A stretch of DNA of 64,000 nucleotides from Pedobacter petrophilus (GCF_009674725.1 NZ_WKKH01000010.1:1-64000); one strand, 5' to 3'. Numbered from the stretch's first letter, positions 10,301 through 18,389 are shown. Made by a program: numbers and translations. Notes: generated by a model from the sequence alone, not told the origin.

Positions 10301-11035
10301 ACCGTCTCTTTTTACATCAGATGCCTTGAGAGAAGTGGCAGAACCGGTAAATAACTTTTTATTTAAATCCTGATATCCGGTAGAAACGATATTAACCTCG
10401 CTAAGTTGCTCTGCATCTTCACTTAAGATAACATTTATCAGCGTTTTACCTCCTATTTCAACCTCTGTGGTTTTATAACCTATATAGCTAAAAATCAAAG
10501 TGGCACCTTCTTTTACCGTGATTACATAATCTCCGGATGATGTAGTAGATACCGCATTTGAAGCGCCTTTTTCACGAACACTAACCCCAGGGAGCCCATT
10601 TCCATTTTTATCTTTTACTTTACCCGTAATCTTTACAGCAGCGAAATAGTCGGCCACTTTATCAAAGAGTGTTTTGTCTTTTGGTTTTATTAAGATTGTT
10701 TTGTCTTCAATACTATAGCTTAAATCCCTGCCGGAAATGATTTTTGTCATCACTTCTTCAATAGTTGATTGATTAAAGTCTGCATTGAATGTAGTTGTAC
10801 TTTTTATTTTATTGGTTGATAATAAAACGTCGTAACCAGATTGCTTTCTGATTTCTTTGATCATTCTCTCTAACGTTACATTTTTAGCCTTTAATGTAAC
10901 AAGCTGGCCAAAAGACGCTGCACTAACCTGCATTAGGGAGGCAAGCAATATGACCGTAATTAACTTCATCATCAATAGCAATTTAGGTATGTAGCGGCGA
11001 TGCATACATAAAATTCTAACATAAATTTTGTACAT
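7352..11035 (-). CDS. SusC/RagA TonB-linked outer-membrane transporter with STN signalling domain
   Basis: 1227 residues. An N-terminal basic and hydrophobic leader (to about residue 44) is followed by an STN domain (about 46-118, starting VTLKAKNVTLERMIKEI). This domain lets FecR-type anti-sigma factors sense the receptor. Next come a carboxypeptidase-regulatory-like beta domain (about 136-210, ITGKVKDKNGNGLPGVSVRE), a plug domain with the family signature MLEGRVAGVSVQ and IRVRGATSISGDNKPLWVVDG, and a long 22-strand barrel ending in LSLKVGF with a terminal aromatic. It should import the SusD-bound ligand using TonB energy and report occupancy to the FecR/ECF pair encoded upstream. Several in-frame Met codons (11, 22, 23) are possible starts; the longest form was kept because this N-terminus is usual in the group. 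Confidence 0.93.
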   Translation of the reverse strand: MYKIYVRILCMHRRYIPKLLLMMKLITVILLASLMQVSAASFGQLVTLKAKNVTLERMIKEIRKQSGYDVLLSTNKIKSTTTFNADFNQSTIEEVMTKIISGRDLSYSIEDKTILIKPKDKTLFDKVADYFAAVKITGKVKDKNGNGLPGVSVREKGASNAVSTTSSGDYVITVKEGATLIFSYIGYKTTEVEIGGKTLINVILSEDAEQLSEVNIVSTGYQDLNKKLFTGSATSLKASDVKRDGINDVSRMLEGRVAGVSVQNVSGTFGAAPKIRVRGATSISGDNKPLWVVDGIILEDVVNISNEQLSTGDPSTLVGSSVAGLNPDDIESFNILKDAAATAQYGARAMNGVVIITTKKGRNTQGKPVISYTGNFSSYMKPSYDNFDILNSADQMNVYLEMQNKGWLNHSSSSRSANGGVFTKMYNEMYKYDPATGTYGLKNDAFSQKQFLQRYADTNTDWFDILFKQSFMQEHSIGISTGTEKSKIYASTSYLQDNGWTVGDNVKRFTGNLRGNFEINDRLSIELITQGSIRDQKAPGTLGRNGNPVYGTYDRDFDINPFSYSLNTSRTLTAYDANGNREFFTQNYAPFNILHELENNTLELNLIDFKVQGGVRYKITKDLKYSFDGAYRYAKTSQEHKITENSNMAEAYRAGISPNDATIRSNNKFLYRNPDDVNALPVSVLPYGGFYKTNDDNIVNYYVRNSLEYDKTFNTDHLVNFFATQEMRYINRQNKVFDGYGYQYDKGGVPFIDPNIVKSNVEGGFNYYSMNYRYERYLNYSLRGAYSYKGKYSINATGRYDGSNLLGESPTARWLPTWNVSGAWNIDTENFMQNERIKRIVNRATLRATYGLVASMGTAQNSSLVLRSMATRRPYIPEKETKLYIDGLENSELTFEKLNELNVGLDLGFFNDRLTLTVDAYKRKSFDLIGEFRNGGIGGESVKQANYADMKSQGIEAALGARVLKSTDFSWSSQMIFGFNKNEITNLKNQPLIFGLIGADGGALEGYAQRGLFSLDFQGLDPLNGSPKFINNEGVVSGDVYLQSNVIKYLKYEGPIDPKYTGGFSNTFKYKDFTLSALVTFAAGNKVRLSPAFKTSYTDLDAMPKAFLSRWEMQGDELKTNVPSILDAYEAIGFRSIYAYNNYNYSTERVADGGFVRMKQVILSYNIPPKYTKKLGLTNSSISAVGNNLFLIYSDKKLNGQDPEFFGSGGVALPIPRQFTLSLKVGF

Positions 11036-11155
11036 TTAATAGTCTGTTTTTTGCGAGACACAATACTGTTTAAGCGCATCATGTGCCTTCGCGGTTATCC
11101 AAGAAATAATTGATTTTGTATCGTTTCCGGTTTGCCGGAAATAGCCAGACAGATA

Positions 11156-11186
11156 AATAGAGGGGTGTTGCAAGCACTCCTCTATT
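11156..11186 (-). terminator. Hairpin between fecR and susC
   Basis: A 12-bp stem with one wobble (11156-11167 with 11175-11186) and a 7-nt loop. It lies downstream of the FecR gene and upstream of susC. The T-run after it is poor, so it may be a terminator, an attenuator or a leader structure. The gap 11036-11312 shows no TAnnTTTG promoter, which would fit susC being read from an ECF-dependent promoter. Confidence 0.5.
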
Positions 11187-11312
11187 ATTTATTCAGCTTT
11201 CGATCCTCAGAAGTGTTGTCGAAGTTGGTTCATAGTTTTTTGGTTTAGGTTATGGTTGATAGTTAATAATATTTTTAGAGATAAAGGTTAGTTACTCCTC
11301 CATCTGTACACG

Positions 11313-12497
11313 TTAATCTTTGTAAACAATCAGTTTATTTCCCTGCATCTCAAAACGCACCTCTCCGGTTTGTTCAAATTTGTGTAATACCTTAGAAATT
11401 TTATCAAACCTGCTTACTGTTCCATAATACATTACATCTTTGGCTTCTTTGTCTGCATATTCTACTTTGACATTGTACCATCTGGCAATTTTACGGAGAA
11501 TACTTACTTGTTTCTCGTTATTGAACATGAAGTATCCATTTTTCCATGCTATAGATTCATCTGTATCCACTGCATTTATTTCAATTCCATTTTCGGATAA
11601 TACAGATTGCTGACCCGGTTTCAGGATTTCGTAATCTGATAAGTTTTTGAGTGCCGAAATGCGTACACTACCCTCTAATAGGGTCGTTTTGGTAGCATTT
11701 TCATCTGTATAACTACTAATATTAAAGTGCGTGCCCAAAACTTCCAGTTTCTGTTTTTCTGTTTCAACAATGAAGGGATGTGCAGCGTCTTTTGCCACTT
11801 CAAAATATGCTTCTCCTTTTAATTTCACTTTACGATTACCCGCAGTGCCGATATTTAAGGGATATTCCAGTGAGGACGCTGCATTTAACCAAACGTTAGA
11901 CCCATCAGGGAGTCGTATTTGCCATTCCCCACCATTTGGTGTTGAAATGGTATTCGTTTTATTGCTATCAGTTTCATCAGCAAGGTTTACAACATTATAA
12001 ACCAAATGACCACTGGCAGTTTTTGAAATGGATAAACCAGCTTCCCTAATCAAATCGCCATCGGCAATGTCATTCAAAGAAATTTTCTTGCCATTGGCCA
12101 GCGTTAAAATTGCCTTATTACTACCGGGAGCAATATCGGTTGCTAAAACATATTGTCTTTCTTTACCCGATTGGATCCGTAATGTTACCGCCAATGCAAG
12201 GGCAAGAACTGCAGCCACTGCAAGCCATTTTAAATAAATCTTAACTGGAGATTTTTTAACAACCAAAAGCCTGTCGGCAGATAGAATTTCCCCCAGTACC
12301 TGATTCCACTTATAATGATCAACACTTTTAGAATGTTCTGCTTCTTTAGCAGCTTCATATGCATAGAGCAGATTGGTTATTTCTGCGGATACCATGGAAG
12401 GATATTCCTCAATCAGAATGAGCAACTCTGCTTTTTCATCTGCCGCCAATTGGCCAGACTGAAACTTCGCAATCAGAAATTTAACTCTTTCTTCCAT
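11313..12497 (-). CDS. FecR-family anti-sigma factor
   Basis: 394 residues from the ATG at 12497; the frame is open 30 nt further, but MEERVKFLIAKF is the natural N-terminus. The cytoplasmic anti-sigma part covers about 1-80, one membrane helix lies at about 86-106 (LKWLAVAAVLALALAV), then a periplasmic FecR domain (with NGGEWQIRLPDGSNVWLNAA and the following KLKGEAYFEVAKD) and a C-terminal DUF4974 domain (about 325-394, FNNEKQVSILRKIARWYNV). In this system the periplasmic part contacts the STN domain of the receptor and releases the ECF sigma factor. It follows the sigma gene after 58 bp and precedes susC, the standard order. Confidence 0.93.
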   Translation of the reverse strand: MEERVKFLIAKFQSGQLAADEKAELLILIEEYPSMVSAEITNLLYAYEAAKEAEHSKSVDHYKWNQVLGEILSADRLLVVKKSPVKIYLKWLAVAAVLALALAVTLRIQSGKERQYVLATDIAPGSNKAILTLANGKKISLNDIADGDLIREAGLSISKTASGHLVYNVVNLADETDSNKTNTISTPNGGEWQIRLPDGSNVWLNAASSLEYPLNIGTAGNRKVKLKGEAYFEVAKDAAHPFIVETEKQKLEVLGTHFNISSYTDENATKTTLLEGSVRISALKNLSDYEILKPGQQSVLSENGIEINAVDTDESIAWKNGYFMFNNEKQVSILRKIARWYNVKVEYADKEAKDVMYYGTVSRFDKISKVLHKFEQTGEVRFEMQGNKLIVYKD

Positions 12498-12555
12498 AGA
12501 TCTTATACTAAGAAGCTGCAAGCACAAAAAAGGACTACCGGAAATTGAATTTTTT

Positions 12556-13155
12556 TTATTTTTTTATTGATAACTCCAATAAAATCAACCAGAATAGCGA
12601 AATACCATGCTGAATCAGGTTTTCGCGAATGGTTTTTAATGCAATTACCAAAGCATTTTTGACGGTACTTGAAGATAACCCTAAAATCTCGGAAATTTCA
12701 GGGATGGTTTTTCCCTCTCCCCTACTTAGTTCATAAATTTTACGCCGCTGTTGAGGTAAAGCTTCTACTGCTGATGCAACTAATCTGTTGATCTCGTTAA
12801 GATGAATGGAGTCCAGCGTTACATTATCCTGATCAGAATGACGACTTTTTAACAGATTGATAGCCTTATCTTCTTTGATTTTTTTTCTAAGATGACTTAA
12901 ACATTCATTAGAAACATATTTATAAAGATAAGCTTTTACGTTTTCAACATGCTCCAATTTATCTCTGTTTAACCAGATGCGAAGAAAAGCATCCTGAATA
13001 ACTTCTTCTGCAGCATGTTCGGATTTGGTAAACTTAAGGGCAAATGATGCTAAAACAGAAACGTAATTATAAAAAAGAACGGAAAATGCTTTTTCACTTC
13101 CTTCAATAATCTCCCTAATCAGCTCCCGCTCTTTATCACTATCCTTAAAAGCCAT
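12556..13155 (-). CDS. ECF RNA polymerase sigma-70 factor, Bacteroidota family
   Basis: 199 residues. Region 2 (AFSVLFYNYVSVLASFALKF through AEEVIQDAFLRIWLNRDKL) and region 4 (VEALPQQRRKIYELSRGEG, then the helix-turn-helix ISEILGLSSSTVKNALVIAL) are both complete, matching the TIGR02985 Bacteroidota-specific ECF family. The C-terminus is a hydrophobic tail (SLFWLILLELSIKK) that might contact the membrane or the FecR partner. It should be held by the FecR protein encoded next and direct transcription of susC onward when ligand is present. No primary-sigma promoter was found upstream with confidence. Confidence 0.93.
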   Translation of the reverse strand: MAFKDSDKERELIREIIEGSEKAFSVLFYNYVSVLASFALKFTKSEHAAEEVIQDAFLRIWLNRDKLEHVENVKAYLYKYVSNECLSHLRKKIKEDKAINLLKSRHSDQDNVTLDSIHLNEINRLVASAVEALPQQRRKIYELSRGEGKTIPEISEILGLSSSTVKNALVIALKTIRENLIQHGISLFWLILLELSIKK

Positions 13156-13311
13156 ACATCAATCAGTCATCGTTCTTTTGAAAATTAAAATAAATGAGGA
13201 TAACAATAGAGATATGCGAAAGCTATCTAACCAGACGGCAATAAGCATGTACCAATAATACAAAATATTGCCTAATGTTCAACAAAAAACAACACTAAAA
13301 ACGAGAATCTT

Positions 13312-13854
13312 TTAATATTGATAATAAGGAGAGATCATCAGGTAAACCACCACACCGGTAATGGCCACATACAGCCATAAGGGAAAAGTTATTCTGGCAA
13401 TTTTACGGTGTTTATCGAAACGCTGAGCCAAAGCCCTCACATAAGTAACCAATACCAATGGAATAATGGCGATAGATAATAAAATATGGGTAAGCAGAAT
13501 AAAAAAGTAAACATATTTAATTGCGCCTTCTCCTCCAAATTTCGTGGAAGGGGTAGTCATATGATAAGCGATATACATCACCAGAAATAATAACGAACAA
13601 CCTATTGCAGATTTCATTAAATTTTGGTGGAGTGCAATCTTGCCATTCTTAATGGCCCAAACCGCAATAACCAATAGCACGGCAGTAATGCCGTTAATGG
13701 TGGCGTAGATCGGTGGTAAAAACGGAAGCGTAGGTGTATCGATCCCCAAATCCTTAAGCTTTACTACAAATAAAAATGCAACTGCTACAGGTATGAAGAT
13801 GGAAAGAATGATAATCCACTTGCTATACTTTTTTTCAATCGAAGTATTTTCCAT
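13312..13854 (-). CDS. DUF420 family membrane protein (cytochrome oxidase cluster)
   Basis: 180 residues with five predicted membrane helices and conserved His residues in helices (ALHQNLMKSAIGCSLLF, IAYHMTT, LTHILLSIAIIPLVL). This is a DUF420 protein, a family linked to the assembly of caa3/aa3-type cytochrome c oxidases by constant gene neighbourhood; CtaM of Bacillus and Staphylococcus is an example with an assembly role. It closes the respiratory block here, 118 bp after the SCO-like gene, with a hairpin between them. The next gene downstream on this strand is the unrelated ECF sigma factor. Confidence 0.88.
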   Translation of the reverse strand: MENTSIEKKYSKWIIILSIFIPVAVAFLFVVKLKDLGIDTPTLPFLPPIYATINGITAVLLVIAVWAIKNGKIALHQNLMKSAIGCSLLFLVMYIAYHMTTPSTKFGGEGAIKYVYFFILLTHILLSIAIIPLVLVTYVRALAQRFDKHRKIARITFPLWLYVAITGVVVYLMISPYYQY

Positions 13855-13888
13855 GAGTATTTTAATCTCTTTATTTTTTATGATTTAT

Positions 13889-13972
13889 TCGAACATCCAT
13901 TTATGATGATAGATGTTCGATTATAGTTGACTGTGGACTAATGACTCCAGACTCACGACTGAGAACTGCAAA
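13889..13972. repeat. Hairpin plus degenerate GACT-word repeat between DUF420 and SCO-like genes
   Basis: A 9-bp inverted repeat (13889-13897 TCGAACATC with 13912-13920 GATGTTCGA) is followed by about 45 bp of imperfect repetition of GACT/ACTG words (13929-13972). There is no T-run, so it is not a standard terminator. It fills the gap between two genes of the oxidase cluster. Confidence 0.45.
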
Positions 13973-14668
13973 CTATCGCCCGTCTTTAACATTCCTCAAA
14001 TACTCTGCAATCAATACTTTGATCTCATCTTCCAGCCGGGCTGTAGATTCCGGGCTGTCAGTTTCATAAATACCTCTTATGCGATGCTGTACATCGATTA
14101 ATAAAATCCTGCTGCTAAAAATGTAACGGGGCTTTTCCTGACTTTCGTCGCTAATGACATCCAACAACAGGCCTTTGCGAATGAGTGGATAAGTGATGCT
14201 GGTATCGCCTGCAAGGACATTCCATTTCTCGGCCTTAGCACCTAACTGATCAGCATATGCTTTAATCTTCAATACGTCCGCAGGGTTTACAGACAAGCTT
14301 AAGAACTTCACCAAAGGTTTCTTTTCATATCCTGCTGCCAATTGCTGGAGGTATTTAGTTACACCTGCATTAGGTGCATCAGTATTAATCAAATTTAATA
14401 CGATGATTTTGTTTTTTAGGGTTGCCCAGGAAACGCTGTCTCCACTTTGGTTAACCAATTTAAAATCCGGCACCTGATGATAGATGGTATCTGGAATCTT
14501 TTTACCCTTCACCGAATGAAATGTTGAGGCAACAACCTTTTCTCCAAAGATTGGAAGGCTTTTATACCGGTTCTTGGCGAACTGTGGCAATAAGTAAAAA
14601 AACAAAAATCCCGGTACAGCTAAAGTGCTTACCAGGATTAATACTTTTTGGATGGATTTTCCTTTCAT
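13973..14668 (-). CDS. SCO1/SenC-like protein lacking all cysteines
   Basis: 231 residues: an N-terminal membrane anchor (about 8-28) and a thioredoxin-like domain (about 65-225). The fold landmarks are present: VPDFKLVNQSGDSVSW, the strand IIVLNLINTD, VKFLSLSVNPA, and the end SSRILLIDVQHRIRGIYE. Known SCO proteins carry CxxxC followed later by a His to bind copper for the CuA centre. Here the loop reads TDAPNAGV, there is not one Cys in the whole protein, and the expected His before the LID strand is Ser. It therefore cannot bind copper in the known way. Its place (1-nt overlap with coxIV, before DUF420) is where SCO genes usually sit, so it is probably an oxidase assembly or structural protein that lost or never had thiol chemistry. 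Confidence 0.8.
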   Translation of the reverse strand: MKGKSIQKVLILVSTLAVPGFLFFYLLPQFAKNRYKSLPIFGEKVVASTFHSVKGKKIPDTIYHQVPDFKLVNQSGDSVSWATLKNKIIVLNLINTDAPNAGVTKYLQQLAAGYEKKPLVKFLSLSVNPADVLKIKAYADQLGAKAEKWNVLAGDTSITYPLIRKGLLLDVISDESQEKPRYIFSSRILLIDVQHRIRGIYETDSPESTARLEDEIKVLIAEYLRNVKDGR

Positions 14669-15015
14669 TAATGATTCATCATGTGGATATTCAAAAATCC
14701 ACCTTCAATTAACATTAAAACAATAAAGTAGATAATGAAAATTAATGATAATGTTAAAGAAAGCTGAAAACCAAGTTTCTCATATTTCAGGTGCATAAAA
14801 TATGCAACAATATAAAATGCTTTTACCAAGGTTAAAGCGATATAAACGAAGTTACCAACGGCATGACTCATGTAATGGTTTGGTAGAACCCAAAGGGCAA
14901 TAATAAACTCAATTACAGTAATCATTAACAGGATTCCAAACACCTGCCAGATTTTACCTTTTGATAAACCTGCGTGCTCCTCGTGCCCTTCTGTATGTGC
15001 GTGATGTTCTGACAT
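14668..15015 (-). CDS. Cytochrome c oxidase subunit IV (caa3 type)
   Basis: 115 residues with three membrane helices (about 25-45, 52-75, 82-103) and the conserved KAFYIVAYFMHLKYE segment typical of subunit IV of bacterial caa3/bo3 oxidases. The first 16 residues are His/Glu-rich (SEHHAHTEGHEEHAG), an extension that echoes the His-rich start of subunit I. It probably stabilises the oxidase core. It lies 24 bp after the second coxIII gene and overlaps the SCO-like gene by 1 nt. Confidence 0.9.
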   Translation of the reverse strand: MSEHHAHTEGHEEHAGLSKGKIWQVFGILLMITVIEFIIALWVLPNHYMSHAVGNFVYIALTLVKAFYIVAYFMHLKYEKLGFQLSLTLSLIFIIYFIVLMLIEGGFLNIHMMNH

Positions 15016-15039
15016 GATAATATTTTTAAATGTGATGAA

Positions 15040-15747
15040 TTAAACCAAATAGAAGAATGTAAATACAAACACCCATACTAAATCTACAAAGTGCCAGTAT
15101 AAACCAACCTTCTCAACCATTAAATAATGACCTCTCTTTTCAAACGTGCCATTGATGGTCATTATCAATACAATGATGTTAATGATTACTCCACTAAATA
15201 CGTGGAAACCGTGAAATCCGGTAATGGTGAAAAACAAGTTAGCAAACTGCTGTGCCGCAACGAAAGAAACATCTCCATTAAAGAATTCTTTCAATTTCTC
15301 AGCTGTTGGAATTTGAGCAAACCAAAACCCTTCATGGTGTAAGTGTGTCCACTCTAACGCCTGACAGCCCAAGAACATGAAACCACCAATAATGGTAGCA
15401 ACCATCCACCAGATTACTTCTTTCTTTGCACGGCGATGACCTGCTTCAACCGCTAAAACCATTGTTACAGAACTCATGATTAAGATAAAAGTCATGATGC
15501 CTACGAAAACAAGTGGTGCACCTGAATCGGTGATACCCGGAACCGATTGGAAAACCAAATCAGGATCTGGCCAGGTCAATTTAGAAAAACGCTGAGCGCC
15601 GTAATAGATTAATAAAGAGGAAAAGGTAAAAGCATCTGACAAAAGGAAAAACCACATCATGATTTTGCCATATTCTACCGACCACGGAGAACGGCCACCA
15701 TTCCATGGCCCGGTTTTAACTTGATCTAATTGTGATACTGAATTCAT
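15040..15747 (-). CDS. Cytochrome c oxidase subunit III (long paralogue)
   Basis: 235 residues, five to six membrane helices. Family landmarks include WSVEYGKIMMWFFLLSDAFT at the N-terminus, QALEWTHLHHEGF in the middle, the TGFHGFHVFSGVIIN helix and the C-terminal YWHFVDLVWVFVFTFFY. Subunit III stabilises the proton-pumping core and its oxygen access. It follows a shorter subunit III paralogue by 31 bp. Two adjacent subunit III genes are the common arrangement in Bacteroidota; both are probably built into, or needed for, the same oxidase. Confidence 0.92.
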   Translation of the reverse strand: MNSVSQLDQVKTGPWNGGRSPWSVEYGKIMMWFFLLSDAFTFSSLLIYYGAQRFSKLTWPDPDLVFQSVPGITDSGAPLVFVGIMTFILIMSSVTMVLAVEAGHRRAKKEVIWWMVATIIGGFMFLGCQALEWTHLHHEGFWFAQIPTAEKLKEFFNGDVSFVAAQQFANLFFTITGFHGFHVFSGVIINIIVLIMTINGTFEKRGHYLMVEKVGLYWHFVDLVWVFVFTFFYLV

Positions 15748-15778
15748 TTGGAAATAGTATAATAGTTTGTTAACAAAT

Positions 15779-16357
15779 TTAACGGTTCAAAAGTAAAAAA
15801 ACATACAGATATATCCATAATATATCTATAAAATGCCAAAAAATAGAAGCAATTTCCATTCTATATTTGCTTTTTGCAGGCGAGATGTTCTTGTAACTCC
15901 CCACCAAAGCATTAATAATCAATCCAACGCCACCTATAATGTGCAATAAGTGCAGGCCGGAAACCACATAAATAAAAGAAATTGCCGCATTATTACCCAC
16001 AAGCGTTGCACCGGTTTTCACCATGCTTCCCCAGGCATTAAACTGCATAACACCAAATGCAATGGCCAAAATAACCGTTACCCATAACATATTGCGTTGC
16101 AGGCTGAAATTCAACTTTCTCATCGCCTTTGCTGCGAGCACCAGTGAAATACTGCTGGCAATAATTACCAAACTGCTATAAATAAATGCATCAGGTAATA
16201 CCAAACCATGTCCTTTACCTTTTGATGCTGCAAATACCAGATAGTAACTGGTAAACCCACCAAACATAATGGTAGATGAAACCACAAAAAGCCAGACAAT
16301 AAACTTCCGGGGTTTTGGGTCAAATGTATCTTGGATCTTTTCCATTGTTAGCTCCAT
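15779..16357 (-). CDS. Cytochrome c oxidase subunit III (short paralogue)
   Basis: 192 residues with five membrane helices. The helix with YVVSGLHLLHIIGGVGL and the terminal IFWHFIDILWIYLYVFLLL are homologous to the same segments of the longer subunit III encoded next, but the N-terminus is different (KPRKFIVWLFVVSSTIMFGG). It starts 4 bp after ctaB, so translation may be coupled. The METLTMEK-like start has two Met options (residues 1 and 5); the first was used. Confidence 0.9.
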   Translation of the reverse strand: MELTMEKIQDTFDPKPRKFIVWLFVVSSTIMFGGFTSYYLVFAASKGKGHGLVLPDAFIYSSLVIIASSISLVLAAKAMRKLNFSLQRNMLWVTVILAIAFGVMQFNAWGSMVKTGATLVGNNAAISFIYVVSGLHLLHIIGGVGLIINALVGSYKNISPAKSKYRMEIASIFWHFIDILWIYLYVFLLLNR

Positions 16358-16361
16358 AAAA

Positions 16362-17318
16362 TTATTTTGCTATAAAATTTAATAATAATCCCAGCTGTAC
16401 AGCGGGAATGTAAAAAAACGAGCAGAACATTACTTTTCTTGCATCTGCAAGGTCTCTGCTTAATAAAAGTTTTAATGCGAGCCAGCTAAATATCAAGCCT
16501 GCAATTAAAGATAAACCAGCAATGTAATAACCGCCAAAACCATAAAAAGTTGGAAGCAAACTCACCGGAATCAAAATCAAAGTACTCAAAAAAGTAAGCA
16601 ATGCCGATGTCTTATCCCTCTTCTTAGTAGGTAGTAACCTAAAGCCTGCCTTCTTATAATCATCATCCAATACCCAGGCAATAGCCCAGAAATGTGGAAA
16701 CTGCCAAACGAATTGAATTAGGAATAAAACGATTGCTACCCAATAATCAACTGGTTGAAACATCTCCGCCTTTAAATTCCCAAAAGCCGCAAGGTAGCCG
16801 ATAAGTGGCGGCAAAGCCCCGGGGATGGCCCCAACAAATACTGCAATAGGTGATTTTCTTTTTAGGGGAGTATACACAAATGCATATAAAAAAATGGAGA
16901 AAACAGATAATAAACCCGTCTCCAGATTTAGCTTACCTAACAGCCAAGTGCCCAGAAAAGCCATAAAAACGCCAATAATTAAGCCTTGTCCGGTGGTCAT
17001 TCTTCCTGCAGGCATTGGCCGGTCTTTGGTCCTGGCCATTAACTTGTCCAGATCCTTTTCAATAATTTCATTGAAACAATTGGCCGCGGCAGTAACTAAA
17101 AATCCACCTGCAATCAGGATCAACCAGTTTCCCCAATTTATAGATTGAACAATGTTGGTCTCACCCAACTCATTCATCCGTTTTACCCAATTGATGTCAT
17201 GGCTTCTGCCAATCTGCATCTTCTGCCCGATCAAAAATGATATCGATGCCGAAAACACCACCGTAAACGATAGCCTGAATTTGATGAGTTTAGAAAAATC
17301 TGAGAAAACCTGTTTCAA
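16362..17318 (-). CDS. ctaB: Protoheme IX farnesyltransferase (heme O synthase)
   Basis: 318 residues with about eight or nine membrane helices of the UbiA prenyltransferase family. The first Asp-rich motif is in AANCFNEIIEKDLDKLMART, followed by KDRPMPAGRM, and the second in WVLDDDYKKAGFRLLP, both binding the Mg-farnesyl diphosphate. The reaction is heme B plus farnesyl diphosphate to heme O. The product is the substrate of heme A synthase encoded 12 bp upstream, so both serve the oxidase of this cluster. Length and motifs are normal for CyoE/CtaB. Confidence 0.95.
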   Translation of the reverse strand: MKQVFSDFSKLIKFRLSFTVVFSASISFLIGQKMQIGRSHDINWVKRMNELGETNIVQSINWGNWLILIAGGFLVTAAANCFNEIIEKDLDKLMARTKDRPMPAGRMTTGQGLIIGVFMAFLGTWLLGKLNLETGLLSVFSIFLYAFVYTPLKRKSPIAVFVGAIPGALPPLIGYLAAFGNLKAEMFQPVDYWVAIVLFLIQFVWQFPHFWAIAWVLDDDYKKAGFRLLPTKKRDKTSALLTFLSTLILIPVSLLPTFYGFGGYYIAGLSLIAGLIFSWLALKLLLSRDLADARKVMFCSFFYIPAVQLGLLLNFIAK

Positions 17319-17330
17319 CTTCCTTAAATA

Positions 17331-18389
17331 TTATTGCTTATAAGTACTGGTGCGATAAACCAACAAGTACAAATAAAACTGTAAACTAAATAACAACGTA
17401 GAGAATAATATATGCAATGCCTGCGCTGCCGGTGGAAATGCAAAATATGCTAATGCAAAACCACTTAATAATTGAATGAGCAGCGTAACTAAAATAAACC
17501 TCGCCGTTAATAACGGTGCGGCTTTGCCACTAAACCGGTCGATAACCATTTTGTATACAATTGCGTTAGCGATAACCACCAATATTGCCAGATCCCTATG
17601 GTAAGTAAAAATGGAATCCAGTCTTGAAATCCAGGTGTCCCTTAAACCATTCGACAATGATTTTGCCACTACATCAACAGACTCTCTTACTTCTGTACCT
17701 AAAATGATCTGAAGGATACTCAACATTACCGTAAATAGTAAAAATCCCTTTAACCAAAGTATCCGGTACATTATCACAGAAGGTGTTTTATTCAGCTGCT
17801 TGGCATAATTATAGGTATAGATTGAAATTGCCAAAATAACCAACGCCAGAAGCATGTGTACCGTAACTACCCATTGCGCCAGATTCGTAGACACTACTAT
17901 AGAACCTAACCAGGCTTGATAACCAACCACCAGAATATTCAGCGCACTTAAAACGATGATTCTCTTTGCGATCTTTCTATAAGTAAAAGAATAAACCAAT
18001 GTTAAAAACAAAAATATTCCTGCCAAAACTCCGGTTAACCTATTAATATACTCAACCCAGGTTTTAGTTGCGTTAAATTCTTCAGGAACGGTGATGCTTC
18101 GATCATGTCTGATTGAATCGGCCAATGCAACTTTACCCATACTTTCTAAGTATTTGGCAAATTTTTCATTTTTCTTTAACCGTCCTGCTACATACTTCTC
18201 TTTATAATCTGCCGGCAATTGCGAAACATCTGTAGGCGGAATATAACGATCGAAACATTTAGGCCAGTCAGGGCAACCCATTCCAGACCCTGTACTTCTT
18301 ACAATACCGCCGGCAAGGATAACCATCAACGTAACGATAATGGTTATTAAATTAATCCTGATGAAATGTTGTTCTGATCTGCTGATCAT
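17331..18389 (-). CDS. ctaA: Heme A synthase (COX15/CtaA)
   Basis: 352 residues, eight membrane helices in two homologous halves. The N-terminal half has GGIVRSTGSGMGCPDWPKCF with the Cys pair seen in many CtaA proteins, then EYINRLTG and the His-containing WVVTVHMLLAL. The second half has SIFTYHRDLAIL and AQALHILFST, with the heme-binding His residues. It oxidises heme O to heme A in the membrane. A hairpin between the end of subunit I and this start suggests that ctaA onward may be expressed separately from, or at lower level than, the act-cox genes. Confidence 0.93.
   Translation of the reverse strand: MISRSEQHFIRINLITIIVTLMVILAGGIVRSTGSGMGCPDWPKCFDRYIPPTDVSQLPADYKEKYVAGRLKKNEKFAKYLESMGKVALADSIRHDRSITVPEEFNATKTWVEYINRLTGVLAGIFLFLTLVYSFTYRKIAKRIIVLSALNILVVGYQAWLGSIVVSTNLAQWVVTVHMLLALVILAISIYTYNYAKQLNKTPSVIMYRILWLKGFLLFTVMLSILQIILGTEVRESVDVVAKSLSNGLRDTWISRLDSIFTYHRDLAILVVIANAIVYKMVIDRFSGKAAPLLTARFILVTLLIQLLSGFALAYFAFPPAAQALHILFSTLLFSLQFYLYLLVYRTSTYKQ

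Noticed and set aside
9960..10373. 137-codon open frame opposite the susC plug domain
   Set aside because: Antisense shadow of a highly conserved domain; no signal, no family and no promoter.
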